From NCBI RefSeq assembly GCF_965137335.1, contig NZ_CBCRZD010000001.1: a DNA stretch of 64,000 nucleotides; one strand, written 5' to 3'. This DNA is from Empedobacter stercoris (GTDB taxonomy: Bacteria > Bacteroidota > Bacteroidia > Flavobacteriales > Weeksellaceae). The notes beneath the pieces are model-generated. The model did no database searches. It saw only the letters and a program-made list of their open reading frames with translations, and was not told the origin of the DNA. Numbering within the stretch: position 1 is the stretch's first letter; each line of letters begins with the position of its first letter. Below are positions 1-8,536 of the stretch, in pieces. A program made the position numbers and the translations under genes.

Positions 1-17
1 ATTGGCTAAAATAACTA

Positions 18-113
18 CTTTAACCGTTGTACAGTTCATTAACAAAGAATATTTTAACCGAAATATCAATAACCTAAAAGTCAGTATTGTTTAAAATGCA
101 CAACGGGTTAAAT
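18..113 (-). repeat. Imperfect inverted repeat resembling a cassette recombination (attC-like) site
   Basis: Arms at 18-33 and 97-113 are complementary (minus-strand reading TTTAACCCGTTGTGCA against TTTAACCGTTGTACA) with one extra C in one arm and one G/A difference. Weaker complementarity continues inward for about 12 more bases. The outer 7-mers, read on the minus strand, are ATTTAAC and GTTAAAG, close to the RYYYAAC and GTTRRRY boxes of integron attC sites; the last base deviates. The span of 96 nt is within the attC range, and the stop codon of the small ORF lies inside, as in gene cassettes. Against it: the usual unpaired spacer between boxes is not evident and no integrase is in view. 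The alternative is an ordinary chromosomal repeat or a weak terminator. Confidence 0.35.
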
Positions 114-258
114 TAATTCGTTCTAAATCATTAAGATTTTTATTTTTTGTAAGGATATTACAAAGATCGTTAATTAGCAAATCTCTCTTATCATCTATAT
201 TTTGAGAAAAAGAAATTGAACAAATTATAAATAGAATATAAGTTAGGTAATATTTCAT
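91..258 (-). CDS. Small secreted protein or remnant (55 aa), function unknown
   Basis: An ATG-started frame of 55 codons begins MKYYLTYILFIICSISFSQN, a convincing Sec signal peptide (basic start, hydrophobic core, S-F-S-Q end typical of Bacteroidota). It continues with a short polar, helical-looking stretch (DKRDLLINDLC...) and ends ...LTRCAF. The mature part would be only about 36 residues, so this may be the 5' part of a longer secreted protein whose reading frame was cut when the sequence of the inverted repeat came to lie at its 3' end. The stop codon falls inside that repeat. I do not recognise a family. It could be a genuine small exported peptide, a cassette gene, or a truncated pseudogene. 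Confidence 0.5.
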   Translation of the reverse strand: MKYYLTYILFIICSISFSQNIDDKRDLLINDLCNILTKNKNLNDLERINLTRCAF

Positions 259-417
259 CTTTGGTTTTTATAAAATTAATAAAAAATATGATATAGTAAT
301 TTTTTAAAATTAGATGACTTTAACAGAAAATTAAAAGTAAAGAATTTTATATTCAATCAAAATCTGTTATTTTAGTGGAAATATTAATATTATAAGTAAA
401 CTACATAAAATTAAAAG

Positions 418-1194
418 ATGAAAAAGGGTGTATTTTTGATGTCAGTTTTGGGTGTTCTTTTCTTTGTTCAATCATGTGAAACGAAGAAGGAAAATGCTGA
501 CACAACAAAAGAAGAAGTTATACAAAATGATACAATTCAAGTAAAAGAAACTGTTGGTAATCCTACAGATGTAAAAGCTGACCCAGGGACATTTCAAATA
601 AAACCTTTGAAATACGGTTACGATGAGTTAAAAGAATACATTGATGCAAAAACAATGGAAGTTCATTACTCTAAACATTATTTAGGATACATCAACAAGA
701 TGAACACTGCATTAAAACAAGCCAATATCAAATCAAATGATATCGTAGATATTTTGAAAAAAATGGATATGAACAATGGTGCTTTACGCAATAATGCTGG
801 TGGATATTACAATCACATGCTATATTTCGATATTATGTCTCCAACGCCTCAAAAAGAGCCTAAAGGAGATCTTAAAGCAAAGATTGATGCAACATTTGGT
901 TCTACAGAAGAATTGTTAAAACAATTGGATGAAGCGGGTGCAAAACGTTTTGGTTCTGGTTGGGCTTGGTTAGTTGTAAAAGAAGATGGTTCTTTAGCAG
1001 TTACAAGTACAGCAAATCAAGACAATCCGTTGATGCCTGGTGCAGAAGTTGCAGGAACACCAATTTTAGGAATTGATGTTTGGGAACATGCATATTACTT
1101 GAAATACCAAAACAAACGCGATGAATATTTGAAAGCGTTCAACAATGTTTTGGATTGGAAACAAGTTGAAGATAATTACAAGAAGACGAAATAA
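418..1194 (+). CDS. sodA: Superoxide dismutase (Fe/Mn family), predicted lipoprotein
   Basis: Detoxifies superoxide to H2O2 and O2. The N-terminus is a lipoprotein signal ending in lipobox FVQSC (Cys20), followed by a 40-residue charged linker, so the enzyme should be anchored outside the cytoplasm. The SOD fold starts near residue 65. Metal ligands are visible as His83, His133 (in YYNHMLYF), Asp220 and His224 (DVWEHAYY). Gly at the N-terminal position (NNAGGYY) combined with Gln201 (TANQD) is the Mn-type or cambialistic pattern rather than the Fe type. At 258 aa it is longer than cytosolic SODs (about 200) because of the signal and linker. It stands alone with its own terminator. The family call is firm; metal preference is inferred. 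Confidence 0.93.
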   Translation: MKKGVFLMSVLGVLFFVQSCETKKENADTTKEEVIQNDTIQVKETVGNPTDVKADPGTFQIKPLKYGYDELKEYIDAKTMEVHYSKHYLGYINKMNTALKQANIKSNDIVDILKKMDMNNGALRNNAGGYYNHMLYFDIMSPTPQKEPKGDLKAKIDATFGSTEELLKQLDEAGAKRFGSGWAWLVVKEDGSLAVTSTANQDNPLMPGAEVAGTPILGIDVWEHAYYLKYQNKRDEYLKAFNNVLDWKQVEDNYKKTK

Positions 1195-1208
1195 ACTTCT
1201 TAAAACAC

Positions 1209-1248
1209 AATGCTCCAATTAGTAATATATTTCTTTGGAGCATTTTTT
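1209..1248 (+). terminator. Rho-independent terminator after the SOD gene
   Basis: Ten-base-pair stem AATGCTCCAA (1209-1218) / TTGGAGCATT (1235-1244) followed by a T run. It lies 15 nt after the stop and separates the SOD gene from convergent queG. Confidence 0.85.
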
Positions 1249-1279
1249 ATAAAAGAATGTAAAATGAAAACTTAACCAT

Positions 1280-2227
1280 TCATTCTAATTTTACAAAATC
1301 AATATTTCTTTTTAATCCATTAAACTTAGTTCGTTTGACAGGTGATTTTTTAAAAATTACTCGGAAAACATCTTCGGTAATTTCTTCCCAGTCTTTTTTC
1401 GAAAATTGATTGATACTTTCGTGCCCAATAAAACGCGTTTCCTTTGTAGGAAGCGAAAAACGATTCCAAGGACAAACTTCTTGACATACATCACAACCAA
1501 AAATCCAATCATCAAACTTTCCTTTCATTTCAGCAGGAATCTGATCTTTCAATTCGATTGTAAAATACGAAATACATTGACTTCCGTTCACCGTTTTATT
1601 TGGTAAAATAGCATCTGTTGGACAAGCATCAATACAACGCGTACAATTTCCACAATGATCTGTTGCAATTGGAGAATCATAAGCCAACTCCAAATCAATA
1701 ATTAATTCAGATAAAAAGAAGAACGATCCTTTTTGTTTGGATAACGTCAACGAATTTTTTCCAACCCACCCAATTCCTGCTTTTTTTGCCCAAGCATGTT
1801 CTAATATTGGTGCAGAATCTGTAAAAGCTCGACCACTCACCTCTCCTATTTCTTCTTGAATAAAATCTAACAATTCGCGCACTTTTTCCTTCACGACAAA
1901 ATGATAATCTTCACCTTGTGCATACATGGCAACTTTGTACGAATTAGGATTTCGATCTAAATCTTGGTAATAATTATACGCCAACGAAATCACAGATTTT
2001 ACTCCTTCGACTAACAAACGAGGATCCAATCGCATATCAAAATGATTTTCTATATATTGCATTTCTCCATGAAAATCATTTTTTAACCAAGCTTCTAAAT
2101 GAGGTGCTTCCTCTTCTAAAAAGTCAGCCTTTGCTATTCCACAAGAAATAAATCCTAACAATTCAGCTTTTTCTTTGATTCGTTGGGACCATTTTATTTT
2201 GATATGTTCTTCTGTTTGAAGGAGCAT
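1280..2227 (-). CDS. queG: Epoxyqueuosine reductase
   Basis: Performs the last step of queuosine biosynthesis in tRNA, reducing epoxyqueuosine at the wobble position with a cobalamin cofactor and two 4Fe-4S clusters. Ferredoxin-like motifs are present: Cys192, Cys195, Cys198, Cys202 (CGNCTRCIDACP) and Cys245, Cys248, Cys252 (CDVCQEVCPWN). The conserved catalytic Asp is at 137 (FTDSAPILEHAWA). Length 315 aa is normal for a QueG without the extra C-terminal HEAT repeats. It lies downstream of ruvB on the same strand, separated by 189 nt without an obvious terminator, so co-transcription is possible. The start at MLLQTEE fits; no better start is visible. Confidence 0.95.
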   Translation of the reverse strand: MLLQTEEHIKIKWSQRIKEKAELLGFISCGIAKADFLEEEAPHLEAWLKNDFHGEMQYIENHFDMRLDPRLLVEGVKSVISLAYNYYQDLDRNPNSYKVAMYAQGEDYHFVVKEKVRELLDFIQEEIGEVSGRAFTDSAPILEHAWAKKAGIGWVGKNSLTLSKQKGSFFFLSELIIDLELAYDSPIATDHCGNCTRCIDACPTDAILPNKTVNGSQCISYFTIELKDQIPAEMKGKFDDWIFGCDVCQEVCPWNRFSLPTKETRFIGHESINQFSKKDWEEITEDVFRVIFKKSPVKRTKFNGLKRNIDFVKLE

Positions 2228-2416
2228 TTTAATTATGAATAATTAAATTTGAATTGATCTTAAATGTAAAACTTCAATAAAATCAGTATGAAACGATTCG
2301 TCTATTCAAGTGTTTAAATTATTCCTTAGATTAATTTAAATCTATCGAGAATTTAGACAAAATATTATCTAAAGATTCTTCGACAAGCTTAGAATAAAAG
2401 CGAACTTAGAACAAAT

Positions 2417-3454
2417 TTACAAATCAAATAAATCGGTTTGAGGAGAATTTTCACCTCTATATTTCACACCAATATGTTTATAGGCTTTTTCTGTTGCTAC
2501 ACGACCACGCGCCGTACGCATCAAATAACCTTCTTGAATGAGATAAGGTTCATAAACTTCTTCCAATGTCCCGCCATTTTCACCAACTGCTGTAGCTAAA
2601 GTTGTAATTCCGACAGGTCCTCCTTTAAATTTTTCGATAATGGTTGATAAAATACGATTATCCATTTCGTCTAAACCATTGTCATCAACTTTAAGAGCTT
2701 TTAAAGAAAATTCTGCGATTGATAAATCAATCTTTCCGTTTCCTTTTATCTGTGCAAAATCTCGCGTTCTACGTAACAAAGCATTTGCAATACGAGGTGT
2801 TCCACGACTACGACCAGCGATTTCTATCGCAGCTCTTTCGTCAATTGGTGTATCTAAAATACGAGAAGAACGCTCTACAATCGAACTTAAAAGTTCTACA
2901 TTGTAATATTCGAATCTAAAATTAATTCCGAAACGAGCGCGTAAAGGAGCAGTTAATAAACCAGAACGTGTTGTTGCGCCTATTAAGGTAAAAGGATTCA
3001 AGCCAATTTGCACTGAACGTGCATTAGGTCCTGACTCAATCATAATATCGATCTTAAAATCCTCCATTGCCGAATATAAATATTCTTCGATAACAGGTGA
3101 CATTCGGTGGATTTCATCAATAAAAAGCACATCATTTTCTTCTAAATTTGTCAATAAACCTGCTAAATCACTCGGTTTATCGAGAACTGGTCCAGAAGTA
3201 ATTTTAATTCCAACGCCTAATTCATTCGCAATAATATTTGCCAATGTCGTTTTTCCTAAACCTGGAGGTCCGTGTAATAAAACATGATCCAAGGCTTCTC
3301 CACGAAGTTTAGACGCTTTTACGAATACTTCTAAATTTTCGAGAATATGAGCTTGTCCTGCAAAATCATCAAAACTTTGCGGACGCACGGTATTTTCGTG
3401 ATTAAGATCGTCGTCTGGATAAAATTCTTTATCAGGATTTAATAAATCTGACAT
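2417..3454 (-). CDS. ruvB: Holliday junction branch migration ATPase RuvB
   Basis: Hexameric AAA+ motor that drives branch migration of RuvA-bound Holliday junctions during recombinational repair. Walker A is GPPGLGKTT (62-70), Walker B FIDEIH (111-116), sensor 1 in TLIGATTR (156-163) and the arginine finger in LRARFG (Arg174). The C-terminal winged helix contains GGTLEEVYEPYLIQEGY. Length 345 aa is typical. ruvA is not adjacent. It is divergent from hemH across a 108-nt spacer that must hold both promoters. Confidence 0.97.
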   Translation of the reverse strand: MSDLLNPDKEFYPDDDLNHENTVRPQSFDDFAGQAHILENLEVFVKASKLRGEALDHVLLHGPPGLGKTTLANIIANELGVGIKITSGPVLDKPSDLAGLLTNLEENDVLFIDEIHRMSPVIEEYLYSAMEDFKIDIMIESGPNARSVQIGLNPFTLIGATTRSGLLTAPLRARFGINFRFEYYNVELLSSIVERSSRILDTPIDERAAIEIAGRSRGTPRIANALLRRTRDFAQIKGNGKIDLSIAEFSLKALKVDDNGLDEMDNRILSTIIEKFKGGPVGITTLATAVGENGGTLEEVYEPYLIQEGYLMRTARGRVATEKAYKHIGVKYRGENSPQTDLFDL

Positions 3455-3562
3455 AAAATGATGATATAAATTATAATGATAATATTACGAAGAACAATTT
3501 AAATTATCCGCCGTACTTTTACACCTACAAAGAACGCAATATTTTTTTAGATAAAAAGAATT

Positions 3563-4546
3563 ATGAGCAAAGGAATATTATTAGTGAATTTAGGATCGCC
3601 CGATTCTACCGAAGTTGAAGATGTAAGAACATATTTACGTGAATTTTTAATGGATGGGAAAGTGATTGACTCACCTTGGTTGATTCGTAAAATGATCGTA
3701 GAACTTTTTATTTTACCTAAAAGACCGATACAATCAGCTGAAGCGTATAAAAAGATTTGGACAAAGGATGGTTCTCCATTAATTATTTATTCAAAAATTT
3801 TACAACAAAAAGTTCAAGAGCAATTAGATTTTCCAGTGGGATTAGCTATGCGTTATAAAAATCCTTCGATTGAATTTGGACTACAAGAGCTTTATAATAA
3901 AGGCGTTCGCGATATATTAGTTGTTCCACTTTATCCTCAGTACACGATGTCAACAACAGAAACTGTTGCAGATAAGGTATTAGAAGTTCAGAAGAAAAAA
4001 TTCAAAGATGTGAAAGTAAATTTCTTAAAAGCTTTTTACAAGCATCCTGATTATATTAAAGTTTTAGGAGATTCTATCAAAGAGAATTTACCCGAGAATT
4101 ACGATAAATTATTATTTTCTTATCATGGAATTCCAGAACGTCACGATAAAAAAGCACTAAGAGCAGCAAAAGTTAGCAAATTACCAATTGAAACGTATCG
4201 CAATCAATGTTTAGAGACAACAGAGTTAGTGGCAGAATACTTGCAATTACCAAAAGATAAATACTACACTTCCTTTCAATCTCGTTTAGGAAAAGATCCT
4301 TGGATCAAACCTTATACAGACGAAACGTTAGAACATTTTCCAGAAGAAGGTGTGAAGAATTTGGCTGTTTGTACTCCTGCTTTTGTAGCTGATTGTTTAG
4401 AAACCTTAGAAGAAATTTCGATGGAGGGTAAAGAAGAGTTTTTAAAAGCTGGTGGTGAACAATTTACATACATACCATGTTTAAATGATCGTCAAGATTG
4501 GATTGATACTTTAGTTAAATGGTTTCAAGGTTGGGAAAATAATTAA
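3563..4546 (+). CDS. hemH: Ferrochelatase
   Basis: Inserts Fe2+ into protoporphyrin IX, the last step of haem synthesis, at the inner face of the cytoplasmic membrane. The start GILLVNLGSPDS and the catalytic loop SYHGIPERH (His188) are characteristic, with the second active-site region TPAFVADCLETLEEI carrying Glu282. Length 327 aa is normal. It is a single-gene unit: divergent from ruvB upstream and followed by a strong terminator. No other haem genes are in the window. Confidence 0.95.
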   Translation: MSKGILLVNLGSPDSTEVEDVRTYLREFLMDGKVIDSPWLIRKMIVELFILPKRPIQSAEAYKKIWTKDGSPLIIYSKILQQKVQEQLDFPVGLAMRYKNPSIEFGLQELYNKGVRDILVVPLYPQYTMSTTETVADKVLEVQKKKFKDVKVNFLKAFYKHPDYIKVLGDSIKENLPENYDKLLFSYHGIPERHDKKALRAAKVSKLPIETYRNQCLETTELVAEYLQLPKDKYYTSFQSRLGKDPWIKPYTDETLEHFPEEGVKNLAVCTPAFVADCLETLEEISMEGKEEFLKAGGEQFTYIPCLNDRQDWIDTLVKWFQGWENN

Positions 4547-4576
4547 AAAGCATTTTAACCTTACAAAATAAATTAG

Positions 4577-4621
4577 ATATCTTTGTTTAGAATTTTTCAA
4601 TTTTAAACAAAGATATTTTTT
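4577..4621 (+). terminator. Terminator after hemH
   Basis: Thirteen-base-pair stem ATATCTTTGTTTA (4577-4589) / TAAACAAAGATAT (4604-4616) followed by Ts. The left arm also contains TATCTTTG, which matches the TAnnTTTG -7 element, so the same sequence could serve as a promoter for the DUF3078 gene starting at 4628, although the leader would then be short. Confidence 0.75.
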
Positions 4622-4627
4622 TAGTAC

Positions 4628-5728
4628 ATGAGACTATTTATCTCAATCCTATTTTTAGTCCTATCCGTTTTTAGCTCTGCTCAGTTTTTAGATACAAGTG
4701 GAAATCTAATTATTGATGGGCGAAAATATCTAAAGTCTAAAGTAGACACAACAGGTCGTGCATCAGGTTGGGAAATTTATGGATCAAATACGTTAACTGT
4801 CAATCAAAATACATTTTCTAATTGGATGGCCGGAGGAGAAAATTCGGTTTCTCTCAATGCAAAAGCTGATTATGAATTCAATTTCCGAAAAAAGAAACAT
4901 TTTTGGGACAATCGTTTTATTTTAGAATATGGATTCTTAGATAATAAAACCAATGGAACACGTAAAACTGCAGATAACATCAATCTTACAACTTCTTATG
5001 GATATTTGATTAAAGAAAAATGGTATCTAACTACATCGCTTAATATTCGTTCTCAGTTTTCTGCTGGTTATGATTATGGAGCAACTCCCAAAAAGAAACT
5101 ATCAAATTTATTTGCTCCTGCGTATATTACAATAGGGGTCGGTGCAAATTATACACCTAATTCTAATTTTTCTGTAACATTTCAACCATTAACTTCTCGT
5201 ACCACAATTGTTGCAGATAAAGATTTACAGACAAAAGGAACTTATGGTTTGCGCAACGATGGAGATGCTTTACTTTTCGAAGTTGGAGCCTATTTAGGTG
5301 GTCGTTATAAAGTAAAAATTTTTGAAAATGTAACCTACGATAACAATATTGGTATATTCTCTAATTATTCGAATAAGTTTTACAATTTAGATATTGTTTA
5401 CGCAGGATTATTAGACATGAAAATCAATCACTTTATGTCTACTCAATTGGCTTTAAATCTAATTTATGATGAAGACCAAGTGAAAGAAACACAATTTAAG
5501 CAAACCTTAGGTATTGGGTTAACTTACAAAATAGACAGCACGAAAAAGAAACCGAAAAAAAAATCAAGAAAAAAAGAGATTCTTCCCTACTTCGATACAA
5601 CTGGCATTGCTCCTATTCATCTGCCAAAAATCAAATTGGATAAACGTAATTATGATCAAGTATTCGAAAAAAATACCATTGACGAAAAAGCTACTTATAT
5701 CAAATCTGAATCAATATTTTGGGAATAA
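4628..5728 (+). CDS. DUF3078 outer-membrane protein (copy 1)
   Basis: A 366-aa exported protein with a signal peptide ending near SSAQF. It contains the DUF3078 hallmark region: GWEIYGSNTLTVNQNTFSNW, then an NxxADYEFNFR beta-strand and WDNRFILEYGF. Alternating hydrophobic and aromatic strands suggest an outer-membrane beta-barrel. The C-terminal 70 residues are lysine-rich (KKPKKKSRKK) and then polar, a tail unlike that of the neighbouring copy. The function of the family is unknown. It is the first of two tandem paralogues (26-nt gap) and probably co-transcribed with the second. Confidence 0.85.
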   Translation: MRLFISILFLVLSVFSSAQFLDTSGNLIIDGRKYLKSKVDTTGRASGWEIYGSNTLTVNQNTFSNWMAGGENSVSLNAKADYEFNFRKKKHFWDNRFILEYGFLDNKTNGTRKTADNINLTTSYGYLIKEKWYLTTSLNIRSQFSAGYDYGATPKKKLSNLFAPAYITIGVGANYTPNSNFSVTFQPLTSRTTIVADKDLQTKGTYGLRNDGDALLFEVGAYLGGRYKVKIFENVTYDNNIGIFSNYSNKFYNLDIVYAGLLDMKINHFMSTQLALNLIYDEDQVKETQFKQTLGIGLTYKIDSTKKKPKKKSRKKEILPYFDTTGIAPIHLPKIKLDKRNYDQVFEKNTIDEKATYIKSESIFWE

Positions 5729-5754
5729 TTAAACGAAAACAACTTTAACTATTT

Positions 5755-6807
5755 ATGAAAAAACATTTAGTCACTTTAGCCTTATTTGCTTCTATGATGT
5801 CTTTTGCTCAAACTATAAAAGATGGGATAGTTGCAACTGATAGTAAACGCTATTTAAAAGATCAAAAATTTGACGGTCGCCAACATGGTTGGTTTGTATC
5901 AGGTAACAATTCACTTTTATTCTCTCAAAGTGCTTTTTCCAATTGGGTTGCTGGAGGTGTAAATTCATTTGCTTTAAATGCGAATGTTGATTACGAATTC
6001 AATTTAACCCGTGAAAAACATATTTGGGACAATCGTATCGTTTTAGGTTATGGAATTCAAACCAATAAAGGAGAAAGTTCTCGAAAAACAAATGATGTGA
6101 TCGATTTAACTTCATCTTACGGTTATAACATCGGAAATAATTGGTATTTGGCTGCAGCGATGAATTTCCGAACGCAATTTACAGAAGGATATGATTATTC
6201 GTTAGATCCAAAAGAAAAAATTTCAAATCTAATGGCGCCAGGTTATTTAAGTTTAGGATTGGGTGTTGATTATAAACCGAACGAGAATTTTCAAGTAAAC
6301 ATTCATCCTTTTACACCAAGAGTTACATTTGTTTTGGATAAAGATTTACAACAAAAAGGAAATTTTGGACTTAAGAATGATGGTGACAATACCTTATTTG
6401 AATTTGGTGCTTATTTAGGCGGGCGATACAAATTACAAATAATGGATGGTATTAGCTATGACAGCCGTTTAGGAATCTATGCTGATTACTTAAAAAAAAT
6501 CGGAAATATGGATGTTGCCTATCAAGGAATTTTAGACCTTAAAGTCAATAAATTTGTTTCGGCTCAAGTTGCTGTCAACTTATTGTATGACGAAGATCAA
6601 ATTAAAAAAACTCAAGTAAAACAAACGCTTGGAATCGGGTTTAATTATAAATTTGATAACACGCCTCCAAAAGTTGAAGAGGCATCAACAACAGCCTTCA
6701 TACAAGAAGCACCAATCTTCGAAGAAAAAGAAAACACCATAGAAGTCGCAACTAATATTCTGAAGAATGAACCAATTCTTAATGAAACAAAATTAGTCAC
6801 TCAATAA
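5755..6807 (+). CDS. DUF3078 outer-membrane protein (copy 2)
   Basis: A 350-aa paralogue of the preceding gene, aligning over almost the whole barrel region: GWFVSGNNSLLFSQSAFSNW, WDNRIVLGYG, then the shared block YLGGRYK and the YDEDQ..KTQ.KQTLGIG motif near the end. The signal peptide ends at SFAQ. Its C-terminal tail is acidic (EEASTTAFIQ..., FEEKENTIEV), whereas copy 1 has a basic tail, so the two may have specialised partners. Function unknown; an outer-membrane barrel is inferred. Confidence 0.85.
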   Translation: MKKHLVTLALFASMMSFAQTIKDGIVATDSKRYLKDQKFDGRQHGWFVSGNNSLLFSQSAFSNWVAGGVNSFALNANVDYEFNLTREKHIWDNRIVLGYGIQTNKGESSRKTNDVIDLTSSYGYNIGNNWYLAAAMNFRTQFTEGYDYSLDPKEKISNLMAPGYLSLGLGVDYKPNENFQVNIHPFTPRVTFVLDKDLQQKGNFGLKNDGDNTLFEFGAYLGGRYKLQIMDGISYDSRLGIYADYLKKIGNMDVAYQGILDLKVNKFVSAQVAVNLLYDEDQIKKTQVKQTLGIGFNYKFDNTPPKVEEASTTAFIQEAPIFEEKENTIEVATNILKNEPILNETKLVTQ

Positions 6808-6814
6808 TATTTTC

Positions 6815-6850
6815 AACCTGCTTTTGATAAGCAGGTTTTTTATTTTTTTT
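6815..6850 (+). terminator. Terminator after the DUF3078 pair
   Basis: Stem AACCTGC (6815-6821) / GCAGGTT (6831-6837) followed by a long T-rich tract. It separates the DUF3078 pair from the small membrane protein gene. Confidence 0.8.
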
Positions 6851-6877
6851 ATCTTTACAATTCAATAGAAGAATAAA

Positions 6878-7087
6878 ATGACAAAAAATATTTTTGGTGC
6901 GCTTTTACCACAAGTTTTAATTATAATTTGGGCTGCTTACGAGCTTAACATAGGGTTAGTTAATGATCAAAATAGTCGTGTTATCGTAAATAGTATTGTT
7001 ATTTTAATTTTTGTTTTCATCTCTATCGTAACGTTGGTTAAAGTAATCAAATACCCTAACGACCCTACTTATTTGAAGAAAAAATAA
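6878..7087 (+). CDS. Small membrane protein, 69 aa, unknown
   Basis: Two hydrophobic segments (about residues 7-26 and 37-60) flank a short polar loop, with a lysine-rich C-terminus (KYPNDPTYLKKK) expected in the cytoplasm. No motif identifies a function. It begins with ATG after a purine-rich AATAGAAGAATAAA leader, and it sits between a terminator and hutI. Such two-helix proteins are common and conserved in flavobacteria, which supports it being real. It may be transcribed alone or with hutI, which starts 82 nt later. Confidence 0.65.
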   Translation: MTKNIFGALLPQVLIIIWAAYELNIGLVNDQNSRVIVNSIVILIFVFISIVTLVKVIKYPNDPTYLKKK

Positions 7088-7169
7088 ACTTCGACGTTCG
7101 TTAAACGAGTTTCAAAATTCGAATAAAATCTCCGTTAAATTTCGTAAACTTGTGTTATAAAACAACAAA

Positions 7170-8399
7170 ATGAAGTTAATCGGTCCTTTCAGACAAATTA
7201 TAACACTTGCCAATTTACCTTTAAAAGGCGCAATTCACGAAAATCAAGTCGATATTCTTGAAAATGGCGGGATTATTACTGACAATGAAACAATTGTAGA
7301 AATTGGTCATTTCGAAACGATTTCTCAACAACATCCAAACATCGAAATTGAACGAATTGAAACAGAACAGGTTTTACTTCCTGGATTTGTCGATTCGCAT
7401 ACACACGTTTGTTTTGGAGGAAATCGCGCCAAAGATTTTGCAATGCGTTTGGACGGAAAAACCTATTTAGAAATTGCAGAAAGTGGTGGTGGAATTTGGT
7501 CTACCGTGACAGAAACACGTAAAAAAACGGTTGATGAACTGAAAGATATTACACTAAAACATATTGCGCAATTAGCCAAACAAGGAATTACAACTGCAGA
7601 AGTAAAATCGGGTTATGCACTTTCTGTTGAAGGTGAAATCAAGATGTTGGAAGCTATAAATATGGCGAATCAAGAAAGTGAAATTGATTTGATTCCGACT
7701 TTTTTAGGCGCGCATATGAAACCAAAAGATTTTGAAGGTTCGAACAAAGAATATTTAGAATTATTGGTAAAAGAAGTTTTTCCTAAATTAAAATCTGAAG
7801 AATTAGCAAACCGCATAGATATTTTTGTGGAACAATCTGCTTTTTCTGTTGAAGAAGGTGATTATTTCTTGAACGAAGCCAAAAAACAAGGATTTGACAT
7901 TACCATTCACGCCGATCAATTTACGGCTGGAGGAAGTTATTTAGCCACTAAACACCATGCATTGAGCGCAGATCATTTGGAATTTTCTGGAAAAGAAGAA
8001 GTGAAAAATCTAGCCAATTCTGATGTTGTAGCAACAGTTTTACCTGGTGCTTCTATTGGTTTGGGAATGCAATATGCGCCTGCCCGAAAATTGTTAGATG
8101 CTGGTTGTTGTGTTTCGATTGCTTCAGATTGGAATCCTGGTTCAGCTCCAATGGGAAGTCTATTGACACAAGCTTCTGTATTAGCTACTTTTGAGAAATT
8201 ATCAATGGCTGAAGTTTTAGCTGCAATTACTTTTCGTGCTGCAAAGGCTTTGAATTTAACTGATCGTGGAACAATAGAAAAAGATAAAAAAGCCGATTTT
8301 ATCAGCTTCTCTACCTTCGATTATCGTAATATTATTTATTATCAAGGACAATTACAACCAACAAATGTTTGGAAAAATGGTTCTTTGATTAATCAATAG
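7170..8399 (+). CDS. hutI: Imidazolonepropionase
   Basis: Hydrolyses imidazolone-5-propionate to N-formimino-L-glutamate, the third step of histidine degradation. An amidohydrolase-fold metalloenzyme: His77 and His79 (DSHTH), His247 (ITIHADQF), His269 (SADHLE) and Asp320 (ASDWNPGSAP) are all present. The substrate region GGIWSTVTETR is intact. Length 409 aa is typical. No hutU, hutH or hutG (formimidoylglutamase) gene is nearby, so the pathway is split or the other genes are elsewhere. Confidence 0.95.
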   Translation: MKLIGPFRQIITLANLPLKGAIHENQVDILENGGIITDNETIVEIGHFETISQQHPNIEIERIETEQVLLPGFVDSHTHVCFGGNRAKDFAMRLDGKTYLEIAESGGGIWSTVTETRKKTVDELKDITLKHIAQLAKQGITTAEVKSGYALSVEGEIKMLEAINMANQESEIDLIPTFLGAHMKPKDFEGSNKEYLELLVKEVFPKLKSEELANRIDIFVEQSAFSVEEGDYFLNEAKKQGFDITIHADQFTAGGSYLATKHHALSADHLEFSGKEEVKNLANSDVVATVLPGASIGLGMQYAPARKLLDAGCCVSIASDWNPGSAPMGSLLTQASVLATFEKLSMAEVLAAITFRAAKALNLTDRGTIEKDKKADFISFSTFDYRNIIYYQGQLQPTNVWKNGSLINQ

Positions 8400-8509
8400 T
8401 ATAAATATTATCAGGAGTGATGGTGTTTGCGTATATATAAATTTCAACTAAATGTAAAACTTTAAAGTCATTAAAAGCGATATTAAGTTCACATTACGTT
8501 AATTTATTG

Positions 8510-8517
8510 TAATTTTG
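8510..8517 (+). promoter_or_regulatory. Candidate -7 element for yicC-gmk
   Basis: TAATTTTG matches the Bacteroidota TAnnTTTG element and lies 20 nt before the yicC start codon. A TTG at the -33 position is not obvious. Confidence 0.45.
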
Positions 8518-8536
8518 CTCGCATAATTTTACAATT

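Larger units (their letters stand above)
1..417. other. Intergenic stretch before the SOD gene; holds one small ORF and an inverted repeat
   Basis: No long reading frame fills this stretch. It contains a 55-codon minus-strand ORF (91-258) and a long imperfect inverted repeat (18-113), both listed separately. The remainder, 259-417, is very AT-rich and should carry the outward promoters for the small ORF and the SOD gene, but I could not pick a convincing TAnnTTTG element for either. Confidence 0.6.

Noticed and set aside
1406..1606. Plus-strand reading frame inside queG
   Set aside because: It lies opposite a well-supported gene, lacks recognisable motifs and is explained by codon composition of the minus strand. 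The same applies to other opposite-strand frames such as those within ruvB, mutS, acs, PBP2 and rodA.
2228..2416. Possible RNA gene between queG and ruvB
   Set aside because: No cloverleaf, hairpin-terminator pair or GC-rich core visible; looks like plain spacer.
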